Shown here: piece after piece, positions 1 to 9,410 of the stretch
How the letters are laid out: every line of letters begins with the position of its first letter
How positions within the stretch are numbered: position 1 is the first letter of the stretch
Assembly (NCBI GenBank): GCA_963845265.1
Contig: CAWJRN010000012.1
Location: 186,001 to 250,000 of the forward strand
Direction of reading: 5' to 3'
Source: DYRB01 sp963845265
GTDB taxonomy: Bacteria; Pseudomonadota; Gammaproteobacteria; Chromatiales; Chromatiaceae
DNA length: 64,000 bases
The notes under the pieces: generated by a model
Databases searched by the model: none
The model's input: only the letters and a program-made list of their open reading frames with translations
Told to the model about the DNA's origin: nothing
Made by a program: the position numbers and the translations under genes

Positions 1-988
1 TTGATGAGCCTGGGGCTGCTGCGTGCGGCTTGGCGGCCCGGCGACGAGGTATGGGGGGGCGCGGTGGTGCGCCAACGTGAGGTACTGCTGACCGAGCAAG
101 CCAGCTGGGTACAGCGCATGCAAAAGGCGCTGGTGCAGATGAACATCCAACTCACCGGGGTTCTCAGCGATGTGATGGGTATGACGGGCCAGGCGATCAT
201 CCGCGACATAGTGGCGGGCCAGCGCGATCCGCAAGCGCTCGCGCGTCACCGCAGTGGTCGGATCAAGGCCAGCGCCGAAGAGGTCCGCAAGGCACTGACG
301 GGCAACTGGCGCGAGGAGCATCTGTTCGTGCTGACGCAGGCCCTGGCGATGTATGACAGCCTGGCTCAGCGTATCGGCGAGTGCGACGCCAAGACGCAGG
401 CGTTGCTTGCGCCCTTGGGGCGTCAAGCCATTGACCTGGGCAAGGCGCCCAAGGAACGCAGCAAACAGCGCGCCGCGTTCGATGTTCGACAATCCCTAGC
501 CAACTGGGCCGGTGTGGACCTGACGCGCATCGATGGGCTGGGCATTGCGGCGGTGATGAAGATCCTGTCGGAGATCGGCCCGGACTTGAGTCGCTTCGCC
601 AACGTCAAGCACTTCTGCTCCTGGCTGGCCTGTGTCCGGGCACCAAGATCAGCGGTGGCAAGGTGCTGTCGGCCAACACCAAGCGTTCAGCCAATCGAGT
701 TCGCCAGGCGCTAAGAAGTGGCAGCCATGAGCTTGTCGCGCAGCGACTCGGCGCTGCGGTGCATTCTATCGCCGGCTGTGTGGTCGCATGGACAAGCCGC
801 GCGCCAACACGGCCGTCGCGCACAAGCTCGCGCGGATGGTCTACTTCATGCTGACGCGCGGCGAGGCCTTTGTCGACAAGGGGCAGCAACACTACGAACA
901 GCAACAGCGCCAGCGCAGCATCGCAGCCCTAAAGCGTCGCGCCGCTACTCTGGGATTCAACATCACTCCCTCGTCAGCAACCGCATGA
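1..988 (+). pseudogene. IS110/IS1111-family transposase, 5'-truncated and frameshifted
   Basis: The reading starts inside the protein at the window edge. Frame 1 carries the middle region and the first part of the C-terminal transposase_20 domain (IDGLGIAAVMKILSEIG). The frame is then lost near 640, continues in frame 3 with the conserved PGTKISGGKVLSANTKRSAN block, returns to frame 1 near 712 (AMSLSRSDSAL), and moves to frame 2 near 765 for the terminal segment (GRMDKPRANTAVAHKLAR) to the stop at 988. At least three frameshifts rule out an active product. IS110-type DEDD transposases mobilise circular elements guided by a bridge RNA; the non-coding ends of this copy are not recognisable here. 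Confidence 0.85.
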
Positions 989-1295
989 AAACCGATGGCA
1001 TCGAGTTTGTTTCTCAAGAGGTGTGGCGCACGGGGCCGTCACCCGTAGAGGTCGCACGAGCCGCAGCGGGGGCTTCGAAGTGACCCCGGCTGTCGCGAGG
1101 ACGGGGCACGATAGTGGTGCACAAGGACACGCGTCGAACCGGGCCCGCCGCCGAGCATTCGCGGAACACCCGATTCGAGATCGAGCGACGCATCCAAGAG
1201 GAGGAGACTGAGGCCAAAAAGGAACGGACGCGCGTCCTCACCGCGCTCGGACGCCGGCTTGCTTGATCCACGAGTACGGACAGAAGTAACTGACA
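989..1295. other. intergenic, no supported gene
   Basis: Only short overlapping open frames occur here and none has a recognisable motif or ribosome-binding site. It is probably the decayed right flank of the IS110 copy. Confidence 0.5.
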
Positions 1296-2906
1296 TCAGT
1301 AGATACACCCTGAATTGTAGTGTGGGTCTCCGGGCGGTGCGCATACGCAGCATCCACGGCCAACGGCGCAATCGGGGTCAAAAATCCAGCCGAGTGCCTC
1401 GTCACAGCCTGCATCCACGCACTCGCCGCGGGAATTTTTGTCTTGCCCGGAGGGACATTCATCCGGGTGAGGGCTCGAACCGGGGTCCACAACGTAACCT
1501 GTCTCGTTTACCGTGAATTCAACCGACTTACTTAAGCTGCTACGTCCGCACCCATCAATTACTCGTAGCCTCCCCCGATATGTCCCGGATTCCATCTCGG
1601 GTATAACTACCTTACCCCCAGTGACGGTGGCTTGCTCTGAACCAGGTAACCTTAATGCAATATCATAATCCGAAGATTGCCAAAATCCGTCATCCGTAAT
1701 GCGCACTGGTTCTAGGATGATTTCCTTGTTTCTGCCCATGTAGACGCTAACGCTATCAAATTGTGGACTACTCCGATCTGGCCACACGGTCATTGACTCT
1801 CGTTTTCTAGCGCATTCCGCACGCAACTGAATGCCATCAAATGCTCCCGATGTGAGTCGAATACGTTTTGGTTCTAATTCGGACACATGAATTCTGCTTG
1901 ATGGCGTAGGTCCCTGAATCACTCTTATACTTACATCGGCACAATTCGGCCAGGCATTCTTGACTCTGACGATCAACTCTCCGCAGAAGACGCCTCGGCC
2001 TTTCAGATCTTCCTCTTGACCATCAACATAGTCCTTAGGGTCAAGGGAAAAGGATGTTTTGGTACCAGGCTGGCACTGTTCCAGATATGCATTCCGGAAG
2101 TCAAACCACGGTCCACGTATCAATCCTACCCCTTCGATTTCCTCAGCGAGGCGAGGATTAAAATAGTCTCGCGGCCGAAAACGTACTGTACGTGGGTCAC
2201 CCTCGCTTCCCCCTATCGTCCAGACCAAGCTTGCGTCAAGGTTCACGGCAACGACCAATGTTGTATGTTTGGTGTCGTCCTTAAGTATAAGAAAGTCACC
2301 AGGTTCAGCCGTCGTCTTCTTTAAATCATCATCTTCAATATAGGCATCAAAATATTCGAACACCCGCCTCAGTTGGTTTGCCCATTTGACACTACTCAAA
2401 TGCCGATGTTCCCCTTCTATATTCCTCATTCCGGAATTGCGATATACCCATGATGCAAATTCCGAGCACCATTGCTCCGCGCCCTCACAATAGGGATGAA
2501 TATTCTCGCCATCACAGTCGTCTCTTCTCAACCTCTGATCGATCAGAGTGAAAACAACGCATTTTCGATGCTTTGGCAATATTGGGTCCTTTTCGACGTA
2601 TTCCTGAAATGTTTCTACGTCCAACTCGCTTGGGCTATCTAACAACCTACCATCCACCATCAATACATCTTCGCCAAAACACCCATTGTGACTGTTTGAT
2701 GAAAATATCGATCCGTGCTCATAGCGTTGCAGCCTCCCATTTGGCGTGGCGACTGGATCACCAATTCGGTTGCCTAGCCAAGCGTCACCATGACAGTTAT
2801 AAAAGAGTGTTTGGAACGGAGTGGGATCTGCAACTGCGTGCCAAGAGCACATTAGAGCAAACCCGCTAAACACCAGAAACGGTAAACACTTGAGACATCT
2901 CATCAT
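1296..2906 (-). CDS. secreted CHAP/NlpC-like cysteine-peptidase-fold protein, C-terminal Cys-rich
   Basis: About 536 residues. ATG at 2906 (or the adjacent ATG at 2903) follows a GGAGAAAGG Shine-Dalgarno; the upstream TTG at 2921 is less likely. The N-terminus is a signal peptide (hydrophobic run then AVADP). From about residue 145 (numbered from the TTG) there is a CHAP-like core: WCSEFASWVYR with candidate nucleophile Cys152, then AEPGDFLILKDDTKH with candidate His219. The last 60 residues hold a cluster of cysteines. CHAP enzymes usually cleave peptidoglycan or amide bonds; substrate and activity here are inferred only. The gene is visibly AT-richer than its neighbours and lies between two IS remnants, which suggests acquired DNA. 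The family beyond the CHAP-like core is not recognised. Confidence 0.6.
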   Translation of the reverse strand: MMRCLKCLPFLVFSGFALMCSWHAVADPTPFQTLFYNCHGDAWLGNRIGDPVATPNGRLQRYEHGSIFSSNSHNGCFGEDVLMVDGRLLDSPSELDVETFQEYVEKDPILPKHRKCVVFTLIDQRLRRDDCDGENIHPYCEGAEQWCSEFASWVYRNSGMRNIEGEHRHLSSVKWANQLRRVFEYFDAYIEDDDLKKTTAEPGDFLILKDDTKHTTLVVAVNLDASLVWTIGGSEGDPRTVRFRPRDYFNPRLAEEIEGVGLIRGPWFDFRNAYLEQCQPGTKTSFSLDPKDYVDGQEEDLKGRGVFCGELIVRVKNAWPNCADVSIRVIQGPTPSSRIHVSELEPKRIRLTSGAFDGIQLRAECARKRESMTVWPDRSSPQFDSVSVYMGRNKEIILEPVRITDDGFWQSSDYDIALRLPGSEQATVTGGKVVIPEMESGTYRGRLRVIDGCGRSSLSKSVEFTVNETGYVVDPGSSPHPDECPSGQDKNSRGECVDAGCDEALGWIFDPDCAVGRGCCVCAPPGDPHYNSGCIY

Positions 2907-3029
2907 CCTTTCTCCATTCAACGCAAAGCTTTCTCGACTTACTCAGCCTATTAGTCCTCGCCTGGCGCCGCACCTACTAAATCGTACATTGGGTAGGCGA
3001 CATTCGTACTCATGCCTCCATAATGTATG

Positions 3030-3867
3030 CGAGGTTATGATCGGCGAAAGGATAAATAGGCGCAACCGTCCGTCGGTCCTGCGACGTAATCTTGCACGCG
3101 TTTGGATTTGTGCACCGGATGACCATCGAGGATCAGAAAGATCGGTGTGGTGGCGCTGTAGATCAGGCGCTTGAGAAACTCGATGAATCGATCGGCATTC
3201 ATGCGCCCGTCGAAGGTCATGAACCGCAACAGGCTCTTGGCGCTCACCGCCGAGACCATGTTGATGCTGAAGCGCGCCCCGGTAGTTTCGACCTCGGGCG
3301 TCTCGCACGTCGGCGCCCAAGTCGTTCTGCTGTGGGTGTCGGAGCGAATGCTCGCCTCATCGCCGAAGTAGATCGTTGCCCCTTCCCGCTTGGCCAGCTC
3401 CTGGATATCTGGGTAGGTCTGCTTGCGCCGCGCCTCGACCTTTTTTTCGTCACGCTGATAGGCCTTGCGCAGCGGGCGTTGCGGGGACAGCCCCAGCGTA
3501 TGCAGCAGGCGTCCCACAGAGACATCGCTCGAGAGAACGCCGAACTGATCGCGGATTACTTCGCGAATCATCGCTCGGTCCACAGGGCAAACTCGAAACC
3601 AAGCTGTAGGGGCTTGTTCGAGGTGATGATCGTGTACAGCTGGCGCTGTTGTTTGCCGTCGAGTTTCGGCGTCGGTCCCACTGCTTTGCGCGCCTTCAAT
3701 GCTTCGACGCCGCTCTCGCGGTAGAGGGAAATCCATTTGTAGATCACCGAGCGATGAAAGCCCAGCGCCTCGATCACCACGTCCGGACTTTTACCCGCTT
3801 CAGCACGTTTCACTGCGCAAATCCGTATTTCTTCGAGCGCTTCATGATTGAGCTTTCTGCCATGCAT
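3030..3867 (-). pseudogene. IS630-family transposase remnant
   Basis: The N-terminal part (3568-3867, starting MHGRKLNHEALEEIRI) is a helix-turn-helix DNA-binding half. The catalytic half (3035 to about 3590) carries the DDE-type segments YFGDEASIRSD and PIFLILDGHPVHKSKR. The halves are in different frames, with the shift after FEFALWT near 3585. The end is lost: after DGRLRLF the usual PPYSPELNPDE motif is missing, so the third catalytic acidic residue is absent. Some IS630 members use programmed frameshifting, but the missing C-terminus makes this copy dead. Confidence 0.85.
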
Positions 3868-3958
3868 CTTTTTGATAGGGCAAGATCATATCATGTCGAC
3901 CATCCTATGTACTCTCTTGTAACGACGCCACTCCTGCTCCTCGGCGGATAGGACTGGT

Positions 3959-4453
3959 TTATTGGTTGGAGGTGAATTGACACTCCGGGTTTACAACCCC
4001 ATGGAAGCCCCAAGAAGGGTTCTCAGAAGGTTCTTCCCCCTCTGCCGGCGGACTTCCAATTACGCCGCCAATAACACCACGGTCGGCCCATGGAGTCGCC
4101 ACGGCATTGATGAACCAGCCCGCGATTTGTTTATCGCAGACGCTTGCACTATCACAGATAGTTGCATGGAACCAATCGGCGGATCTGCTTCCTATACCCA
4201 ACATGCTTCCTGGGAATTCACGGCTTTCGAGCAATACATCAGTCCTTGGATTTGGGTCACCATAGAAGTTAATTGTCATACAGTCATGATCGGGTGTGTT
4301 CGATGACGTTTCCGGTGGCACAAAGCTGTTAGGAGAAATCCATACATCGAACTTGACGCTGGCTATGAGATCGCCAAAAACGTTTGCACTTCCGACAGCG
4401 AAAAAGATTGCCACTGCACCCAGCGACGCGATACGCTTCGTAACTCGTTTCAT
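3959..4453 (-). CDS. secreted protein of unknown function
   Basis: About 164 residues from the ATG at 4453, which follows AGAGAGGA at good spacing; a TTG at 4471 is the longer alternative. There is a clear signal peptide (MKRVTKRIASLGAVAIFFAV then SANVFG). The mature part is acidic and has paired cysteines (DHDCMTINFYGD, ATICDSASVCDK) but no family I recognise. It lies between IS630 and IS3-like remnants, is AT-richer than the core genes and is probably horizontally acquired cargo. Confidence 0.55.
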   Translation of the reverse strand: MKRVTKRIASLGAVAIFFAVGSANVFGDLIASVKFDVWISPNSFVPPETSSNTPDHDCMTINFYGDPNPRTDVLLESREFPGSMLGIGSRSADWFHATICDSASVCDKQIAGWFINAVATPWADRGVIGGVIGSPPAEGEEPSENPSWGFHGVVNPECQFTSNQ

Positions 4454-4602
4454 CGTTAGATCCTCTCTCAATTCAAATTCAAGGGTTATCGCCTATCTCT
4501 CCATTACACCCACCCCGTCCCCGAACGTGAAATAGGGGGCTCCGGTTTTATTGGACACGGAAATGGGGACAATCCGAGTCTGAGAAATAGGAGCCTGCAA
4601 TA

Positions 4603-4917
4603 ATTGAGAAGAAGTGTGTTGAGGTGGCGCCTGGTTCGGCGTATGGACCCCGCCGGGCGACTGGAGACGCACCAGGCGCGGCGCCCGAGCCGGCACCGAA
4701 GGGTTGGTCGGCCAACCGCAAGAAGGTGGCGGTGCTGTGGCTGTTGCGCGGCGAGTCCGTGGAGACCCTCTCGCGCGAGCTGGACGTGGAGATATACCGT
4801 CTTGAGGCGTGGCGTGAGTAGGCCCTTGGCCGGCATGGATGCGGGGCTGAAGGAACGCCACAACGACCCTCTGGAGGCCAAGCTCAACGAGGCCACGCGC
4901 CGCCTTAGGACCGGCTG
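4603..4917 (+). pseudogene. IS3-like transposase OrfA remnant
   Basis: A helix-turn-helix segment (KVAVLWLLRGESVETLSREL then YRLEAWRE) stops at a TAG near 4819. It continues in another frame as ALAGMDAGLKERHNDPLEAK, a typical OrfA coiled coil leading into OrfB. No OrfB is present. It is a fragment, not functional. Confidence 0.6.
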
Positions 4918-5063
4918 AACACACACGGGATCATCTTGTCAGTGTGGTCGGGGCCCTTCAGGTAGATGTCGCAGCGGGCATCGGTCGAGTCTGCTGGCGA
5001 CTGGTTCGTCCTGGGTGCCAAAGCGGCAACGGCGATCATGGAGAAGTGTCTCAAGCTCATCAT
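4905..5063 (-). pseudogene. N-terminal fragment of a small secreted protein cut by the IS remnant
   Basis: Starting at MMSLRHFSMIAVAALAPR there is a short signal-peptide-like start followed by DARCDIYLKGPDHTDKMIPC, which ends abruptly where the IS3-like remnant begins. The CDIY-K-DH...PC-FS pattern resembles a family of small secreted Cys-containing proteins in proteobacteria as I remember it; the C-terminal half is missing. Confidence 0.4.
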
Positions 5064-5382
5064 GTCAGCTCCAAACTCTTGCTTACGAGCTGCGGGAGGC
5101 GCCTCCGACCAACCCGCCAGAACGCTTAACTTGACCCTGCTCTGCGCGCCGAGTTGATCAGGTCCAATGCGGCAACAATAACTCTCGGATTCGGGGCAGG
5201 ACCGTAGGGCGCTCGACGGCGGGGCACCCAAATGCGGCACGGCAACCGGGGGAAGAATCAAGTACGCCCCAGCCATGATCCGGAATCTGGCTCATGCGAT
5301 GCGAAATGTCCGCGACGCACCACGATATTTTACTATCAAAATCACGAACCGGTCAGGCTCTGTTCTTGGTTGATCCACTCTG

Positions 5383-5857
5383 ATGGAGACGCTGCTGTCG
5401 CGAATCGTCGCCACATTTCTCACACTGGGGGCCCTTTACCTGATTCTTGCTAATCTGGCGCTGAACCTTCCTGCAACCTTGCCGACCTGGATAACATCCA
5501 GCCCGATCGGTTCGTGCTCACCTGGGAGCGCGCATGGAGCTTTCATCCCCTGCGGATCGAGCTGGCAGCGCTCGCTGCGGATGGGCAAACTGCCGCCGAG
5601 CAATGGCAGCTGGACGCCGAAAAAGCTGCAGCCTCGGTGTCGCTGTTGTCGTTGCTCACGGGAGAGCTCAGCGTACACGATCTCGATCTAACCGAGTACA
5701 CGACCTCGATCTAACCGATATCGACCTGCGGCTACGCCTGCGACGAAAACCGGAGGACGACAGCCGGCGGACGATCGCAGTCTACTTCCTTGTCAGCCGC
5801 AACCACGACCCTAACACTCCTGCGGAGCCGGTCCAGGCGGAGGATGCTGGAGCGGAC
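5383..5857 (+). pseudogene. AsmA/DUF748-like envelope protein, N-terminal fragment with frameshifts
   Basis: Frame 1 begins METLLSRIVATFLTLGALY, a membrane anchor. The coding signal continues in frame 3 (DRFVLTWERAWSFHPLRIEL, then AEQWQLDAEKAAASVSLL and HDLDLT) and then in frame 2 (DIDLRLRLRRKPEDD). This is the pattern of AsmA/DUF748 proteins of the inner membrane-periplasm interface. The second frameshift is explained exactly by the 23-bp tandem duplication at 5673-5718. The gene is abandoned at about 5857, where an unrelated S24 domain begins. Confidence 0.6.
5673..5718. repeat. 23-bp tandem duplication causing a frameshift
   Basis: Positions 5673-5695 and 5696-5718 are the same 23-mer (starting gtacacga) with one C/T difference. 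Because 23 is not a multiple of 3 the duplication shifts the AsmA-like frame from 3 to 2; removing one copy restores the reading LTDIDLRLR. Confidence 0.9.
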
Positions 5858-6355
5858 GCGAAGTCGAAGAAGACCTCGATTTCTCTCCACCCGCTGATCT
5901 CTTGGGTTCAGGCGGGCCATTGGCAGGAGCTAGACTGGAATTTCGCCGTCGAGCACGCCGGCGAGGTCTGGCCCTGCCCCGTGGGCTGCAGCGACGAGAC
6001 CTTCGTGCTGCGAGTCAAGGGTCAGAGCATGGAGCCCAGGTTTAACGAGGGAGATCTGATCTTCGTCGACCCGCACGCGGAGCCGGGCCACAAGACGTTC
6101 ATCGTCGTTCGCTCGAACGATTCGATGGAGGCCACATTCAAGCAGCTGATCGGAAGAACTCTGACTCGATACCGGCACGGTGGTCCGCGCGTTGTCCAAA
6201 CCGAACCTTGCGACGGCGAGGCGAACCGGAGACACTCGAGACCATGCCGCTATCGATTCCGTGCACCCGGCACCTGCTCCCGATGCGCCGCATCCAGCGT
6301 TGGCGTACCCATTGCTGCGTGCCGTTATGATTCGGTAGAGACTGCGATTCAGTGA
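5858..6355 (+). pseudogene. S24 (LexA/CI-like) repressor C-terminal domain, fused to AsmA remnant
   Basis: In frame with the AsmA tail, the segment from LISWVQAGHW through GQSMEPRFNEGDLIFVDP to ATFKQL is a LexA/CI-type peptidase S24 domain. It has the G-x-SMEP nucleophilic Ser and a Lys (ATFKQL) about 38 residues later as the general base. The N-terminal helix-turn-helix DNA-binding domain of such repressors is absent, and after 6154 the frame degenerates to Arg-rich nonsense up to the stop. It is probably what is left of a prophage or mobile-element repressor spliced by deletion onto the host gene. Confidence 0.65.
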
Positions 6356-6363
6356 TTTGTAGG

Positions 6364-6394
6364 AAAGGCCGCAGCAACAGCTGCGGCCTTTTTC
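6364..6394 (+). terminator. rho-independent terminator
   Basis: An 11-bp stem (aaaggccgcag / ctgcggccttt) with the loop caaca is followed by a T run. It lies just after the stop of the chimeric S24 frame. Confidence 0.8.
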
Positions 6395-6428
6395 GTTTCG
6401 GCGTTCGGTTTCCTTTAGGAGAGTCGAG

Positions 6429-6734
6429 ATGTCGATCCCGGCGGCGTTTCTGGGAGTGGTGCTGATCTGGGCGACCACCCCTCTGGCGATCAAGTGGAGC
6501 AGCGAGGACGCGGGCTATCTGATCGGCGTCGCTTCACGCATGGTACTGGGTGGGACGGCGGTCATCCTCGCGGGACTGGCCTGCTACCAGTGGGGGGCCG
6601 TTGGATCGAGCGTCGAGCCCGACCGGCAACAAGCTAATGAGGGCGTCCATTGGAAGCACCGGAGAACCGGTCCCGGCTGCAGGGCCGGGACCGGGATCGC
6701 GCTGGAAATAGCATTGATGAGGCCCCGCTGTTGA
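6429..6734 (+). pseudogene. EamA/DMT-family transporter, N-terminal fragment
   Basis: A good Shine-Dalgarno (aggagagtcgag) precedes ATG. The first 56 residues (FLGVVLIWATTPLAIKWSS, then a GVASRMVLGGTAV helix) are the first two helices of an EamA drug/metabolite transporter. The homology stops near 6597 and the rest of the frame is low-complexity nonsense; about 230 residues of the family are missing. Confidence 0.65.
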
Positions 6735-6765
6735 ATCCGGCGCGCCGAGCACCAACAACAGCCCA

Positions 6766-7749
6766 ATGGATTCAGTCACTCAAGCCGTTCTCGGTGCCGC
6801 AGTCGGCGAGGCCACCCTCGGCCGCCGCGTCGGTCACAAGGCGCCCCTGTGGGGAGCCTTGCTGGGCACCCTGCCCGACCTGGACGTGCTCTACCCCTTC
6901 GCCGACCCGGTGAGCGCCTTCACCTGGCACCGGGGGCCAAGTCACTCCATCTTCGTCCTCGCCGCCCTTACGCCCCTGGTCGTTTGGTTCATTCTGAAGC
7001 TGCACCCCGGCACCACCGAGCAGCGCCGCGGCTGGTATCGATTGGTGCTCTTGGTGTTCGGCACCCACGTTCTGCTCGACTGCTTCACCGTCTACGGTAC
7101 GCAGGCCCTGTGGCCGTTGCCGGTGCCGCCGGTGGGCTGGGCGACCATCTTCATCATCGACCCGCTCTACACCCTGCCGCTGGCCGCCGGGGTGCTCGCC
7201 GCCCTGCTCCTTCGCCGCGACCCGAGTCGGGCCTGGCGCTGGAATCTGGCCGGTCTGGCCTTGAGCAGCCTCTATCTCGCCTGGAGCGCCGGTGCCAAGC
7301 TCTACGCCGATCACGCGGTGCGCGACATCCTGGCCCGGGAGGGGGTGCAGTACGAGCAACTGCAGACCCAACCCACGCCCTTCAATACCCTGCTCTGGCG
7401 GGTAGTCGGCGTGAATGGCGACCACTACTTCGAGGGCCTCTGGTCCCTGGTCAGCCCGGAGAAGGGTTTAACCGTGACGCACCATGGCCATCGACCCGAG
7501 CTGCTGGCGGAGATCGAGGAGACGCCCGCGGTGCAGCGCCTGCAGTGGTTCACCAAGGGTCTGTACCGGGTGTTGCCGGACGGCGATGGTGTCGTCATAA
7601 GCGATCTGCGCATGGGCGTGGACCCGGATTACGTGTTCGCCTTCCGCGTGGCCGAGATCAGCAACCCGCACCCCAGACCCGTGGCCCCCGAGCGCGTCCG
7701 CACCGAGCGGGACTTTGGGCGTTTGCGTGGGCTCTGGGAACGCATGTAA
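6766..7749 (+). CDS. DUF457/YdjM-type membrane-bound metal-dependent hydrolase
   Basis: 327 residues. It begins MDSVTQAVLGAAVGEATLG and has the family signature near the N-terminus: GTLPDLDVL then HRGPSHSIFV, whose Asp and His residues are thought to bind metal. Several hydrophobic helices follow (about residues 60-75, 95-115, 125-150, 160-175), so it is an inner-membrane protein. The C-terminal 150 residues are soluble. YdjM-like proteins include LexA-regulated members in enterobacteria, but I see no LexA box here. The physiological substrate is unknown. The ribosome-binding site is weak, and the upstream sequence is the junction with the broken EamA gene. Confidence 0.8.
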   Translation: MDSVTQAVLGAAVGEATLGRRVGHKAPLWGALLGTLPDLDVLYPFADPVSAFTWHRGPSHSIFVLAALTPLVVWFILKLHPGTTEQRRGWYRLVLLVFGTHVLLDCFTVYGTQALWPLPVPPVGWATIFIIDPLYTLPLAAGVLAALLLRRDPSRAWRWNLAGLALSSLYLAWSAGAKLYADHAVRDILAREGVQYEQLQTQPTPFNTLLWRVVGVNGDHYFEGLWSLVSPEKGLTVTHHGHRPELLAEIEETPAVQRLQWFTKGLYRVLPDGDGVVISDLRMGVDPDYVFAFRVAEISNPHPRPVAPERVRTERDFGRLRGLWERM

Positions 7750-7774
7750 CACACCGACTGGAGAGACACGGGCA

Positions 7775-8755
7775 ATGAATCCAACGAAAGCGATTTCCTT
7801 GCGACGGGCAATGCTCGCGGTAAGCATGCTTGCCGCGGCAGCAGTTCCCGCCGCCGCCGAAACCCTGAAGATCACCCCGCTCGGGAGCCACGACGGCGAG
7901 TTCTGCACGTTCGACCGGGCGCTGATCCTCGAAGACCCCGACGGAACCCGGCTGCTGTACGACGCCGGCCGCACCGTCGCCGGGCCGGATGACCCCCGTC
8001 TCGGCAAGATCGACGTGGTGCTGGTGAGCCACATGCACGGCGATCATGTCGGGGACCGCCGTATCGAGCGTGTCAACGCCGGCGAATGCGGCAAGCCGGA
8101 TACCCCAGTCGTGACGGCGCCGAACACGAACAGCGTCGAGATCGCCCTGGCCAAGGGCGCCAAGATCATCACCGGCAGCGAGATGCCGCGCTTCTTCGCC
8201 GGCAAGTTGCAGGCGCTCGGCGGCGACCCCGACGCCTCGCAGCTCGTGCGTTTCGGCGGATCGCGCAAGGTCGGCGGGGTTTCCATCACCACGGTTCCCG
8301 CGGTGCATTCGAACGGCGTCGCCGGTGCCTTGATCGGCGGTGAGCTTGGCAACATGCTCGACGCCGCGGGACTGTCCGCTTACGCGGGCCCTCCGACCGG
8401 CTATGTGCTCACCTTCTCCAACGGGCTGGTCGTCTACCTGTCCGGCGACACCGGCATCACCGCAGAGCAGGACTCGGTGGTGCGTGGGCACTACGGGGCA
8501 AAGCTTGTCGTCATGAATATCGGCGACACCTTCACCACGGGGCCGAACGAAGCGGCCTATGTGGTCAACGAGCTGATCAAGCCGGCGGCGGTCATCGCCT
8601 CCCACGCCAACGAGGCCGCGACCGAGGGCGGAAAGGTCATCGCGGGGACCAAGACGGAAACCTTTATCAAGGCGTCAGCGGTGCCCGTCCATCTTCCGCT
8701 GAGTGGCCGCACGATGGGATTCGACAGCGACGGGAACTGCGTGAGCGGCTGCTAG
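7775..8755 (+). CDS. secreted metallo-beta-lactamase-fold hydrolase (UlaG-like)
   Basis: 326 residues from the ATG at 7775, preceded by ggagagacacgg; the longer frame start at 7715 lies inside the upstream gene. The N-terminal signal peptide ends near AAAE. The Zn-binding motif HMHGDH is at residues 86-91. Further metal ligands are probably the His in VPAVHSNG, the Asp in LSGDTG and the His in IASHANE. It acts in the periplasm if the signal peptide is functional. The substrate is unknown; relatives range from lactonases to nucleases. It begins 25 bp after the DUF457 gene and is probably co-transcribed with it. Confidence 0.85.
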   Translation: MNPTKAISLRRAMLAVSMLAAAAVPAAAETLKITPLGSHDGEFCTFDRALILEDPDGTRLLYDAGRTVAGPDDPRLGKIDVVLVSHMHGDHVGDRRIERVNAGECGKPDTPVVTAPNTNSVEIALAKGAKIITGSEMPRFFAGKLQALGGDPDASQLVRFGGSRKVGGVSITTVPAVHSNGVAGALIGGELGNMLDAAGLSAYAGPPTGYVLTFSNGLVVYLSGDTGITAEQDSVVRGHYGAKLVVMNIGDTFTTGPNEAAYVVNELIKPAAVIASHANEAATEGGKVIAGTKTETFIKASAVPVHLPLSGRTMGFDSDGNCVSGC

Positions 8756-8767
8756 GCCGTATCGACA

Positions 8768-9127
8768 ATGGTAAGCATCGTTGACAACGTCAGCCGCCGC
8801 TACGATAACGACGCGGCCTACCGACAGTCGAAGCAGGCCGATCGAATGCTGACAGTCGCCTTCGCCAAGTGTCTTCGGGAATCGCAGATCACGGTCAACG
8901 CATGTCACCCCGGCGATGTCGTCTCGACCCTGAGCCGCAATCTTGGTTTCGGCGGTCACGAGAGCCCGGATCAGGCCGCGAGCACCCCCGCGTGGCTGGC
9001 CACCGAGGCCGTCGGAGCGAAAGAGACCGGCAAGTACTTCGAGCATCAGTGCGCGGTATCCTGCCGTTTCGGAGCGGATATCAATGCAGCCGAGGCACTG
9101 TTCCGAGTATGTGAAGGCTATGGTTGA
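8768..9127 (+). pseudogene. short-chain dehydrogenase/reductase, C-terminal fragment
   Basis: The frame contains the SDR active-site motif YRQSK (Tyr-x3-Lys), then VNACHPGDV and the substrate-loop region ending GKYFEHQ, as in retinol-dehydrogenase-like SDRs. The N-terminal Rossmann half with TGxxxGIG and the catalytic Ser is missing, so it cannot bind NAD(P). No promoter or ribosome-binding site is visible. Confidence 0.7.
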
Positions 9128-9410
9128 CTGGCGAAGTGGTCATCCCCCGGGGGCCGCCGCCGAGCCGCACTTCCACAAGGGCTTCGAGAGCGCCGTCTAC
9201 GTGCTGGAGGAACGGGTGGAGACGCGCTACGGACCGGGGCTCGAGGAATCGGTGATCACCGAAGCGTGTGACTTCCTGTTCATCCGGCCCGACATACCCC
9301 ACCAGTCCATCAACCGGAGCGAGACGGAGGCGACCCAGGCCATCGCGGTGCGCAACGATCCGAACGAACAAGAGCACGACATTCTCTACGTCCCAAGCGA
9401 TCATGATTGA
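9120..9410 (+). pseudogene. cupin-domain fragment overlapping the SDR fragment
   Basis: From MVDWRSGHPPGAAAEPHFHK the sequence shows a single cupin barrel: the metal-binding PHFHKG...E motif 1, then FLFIRPDIPHQSIN motif 2, ending NEQEHDILYVP. It overlaps the SDR fragment by 8 bp and the next cupin gene by 8 bp. It lacks a proper N-terminus and may be the tail of a lost gene, but a short functional cupin cannot be excluded. Confidence 0.5.

Noticed and set aside
6660..6695. Strong GC hairpin before the DUF457 gene (ccggtcccggc / gggccgggaccgg)
   Set aside because: No T run on either strand, so not called a terminator; it may simply mark the EamA deletion junction.
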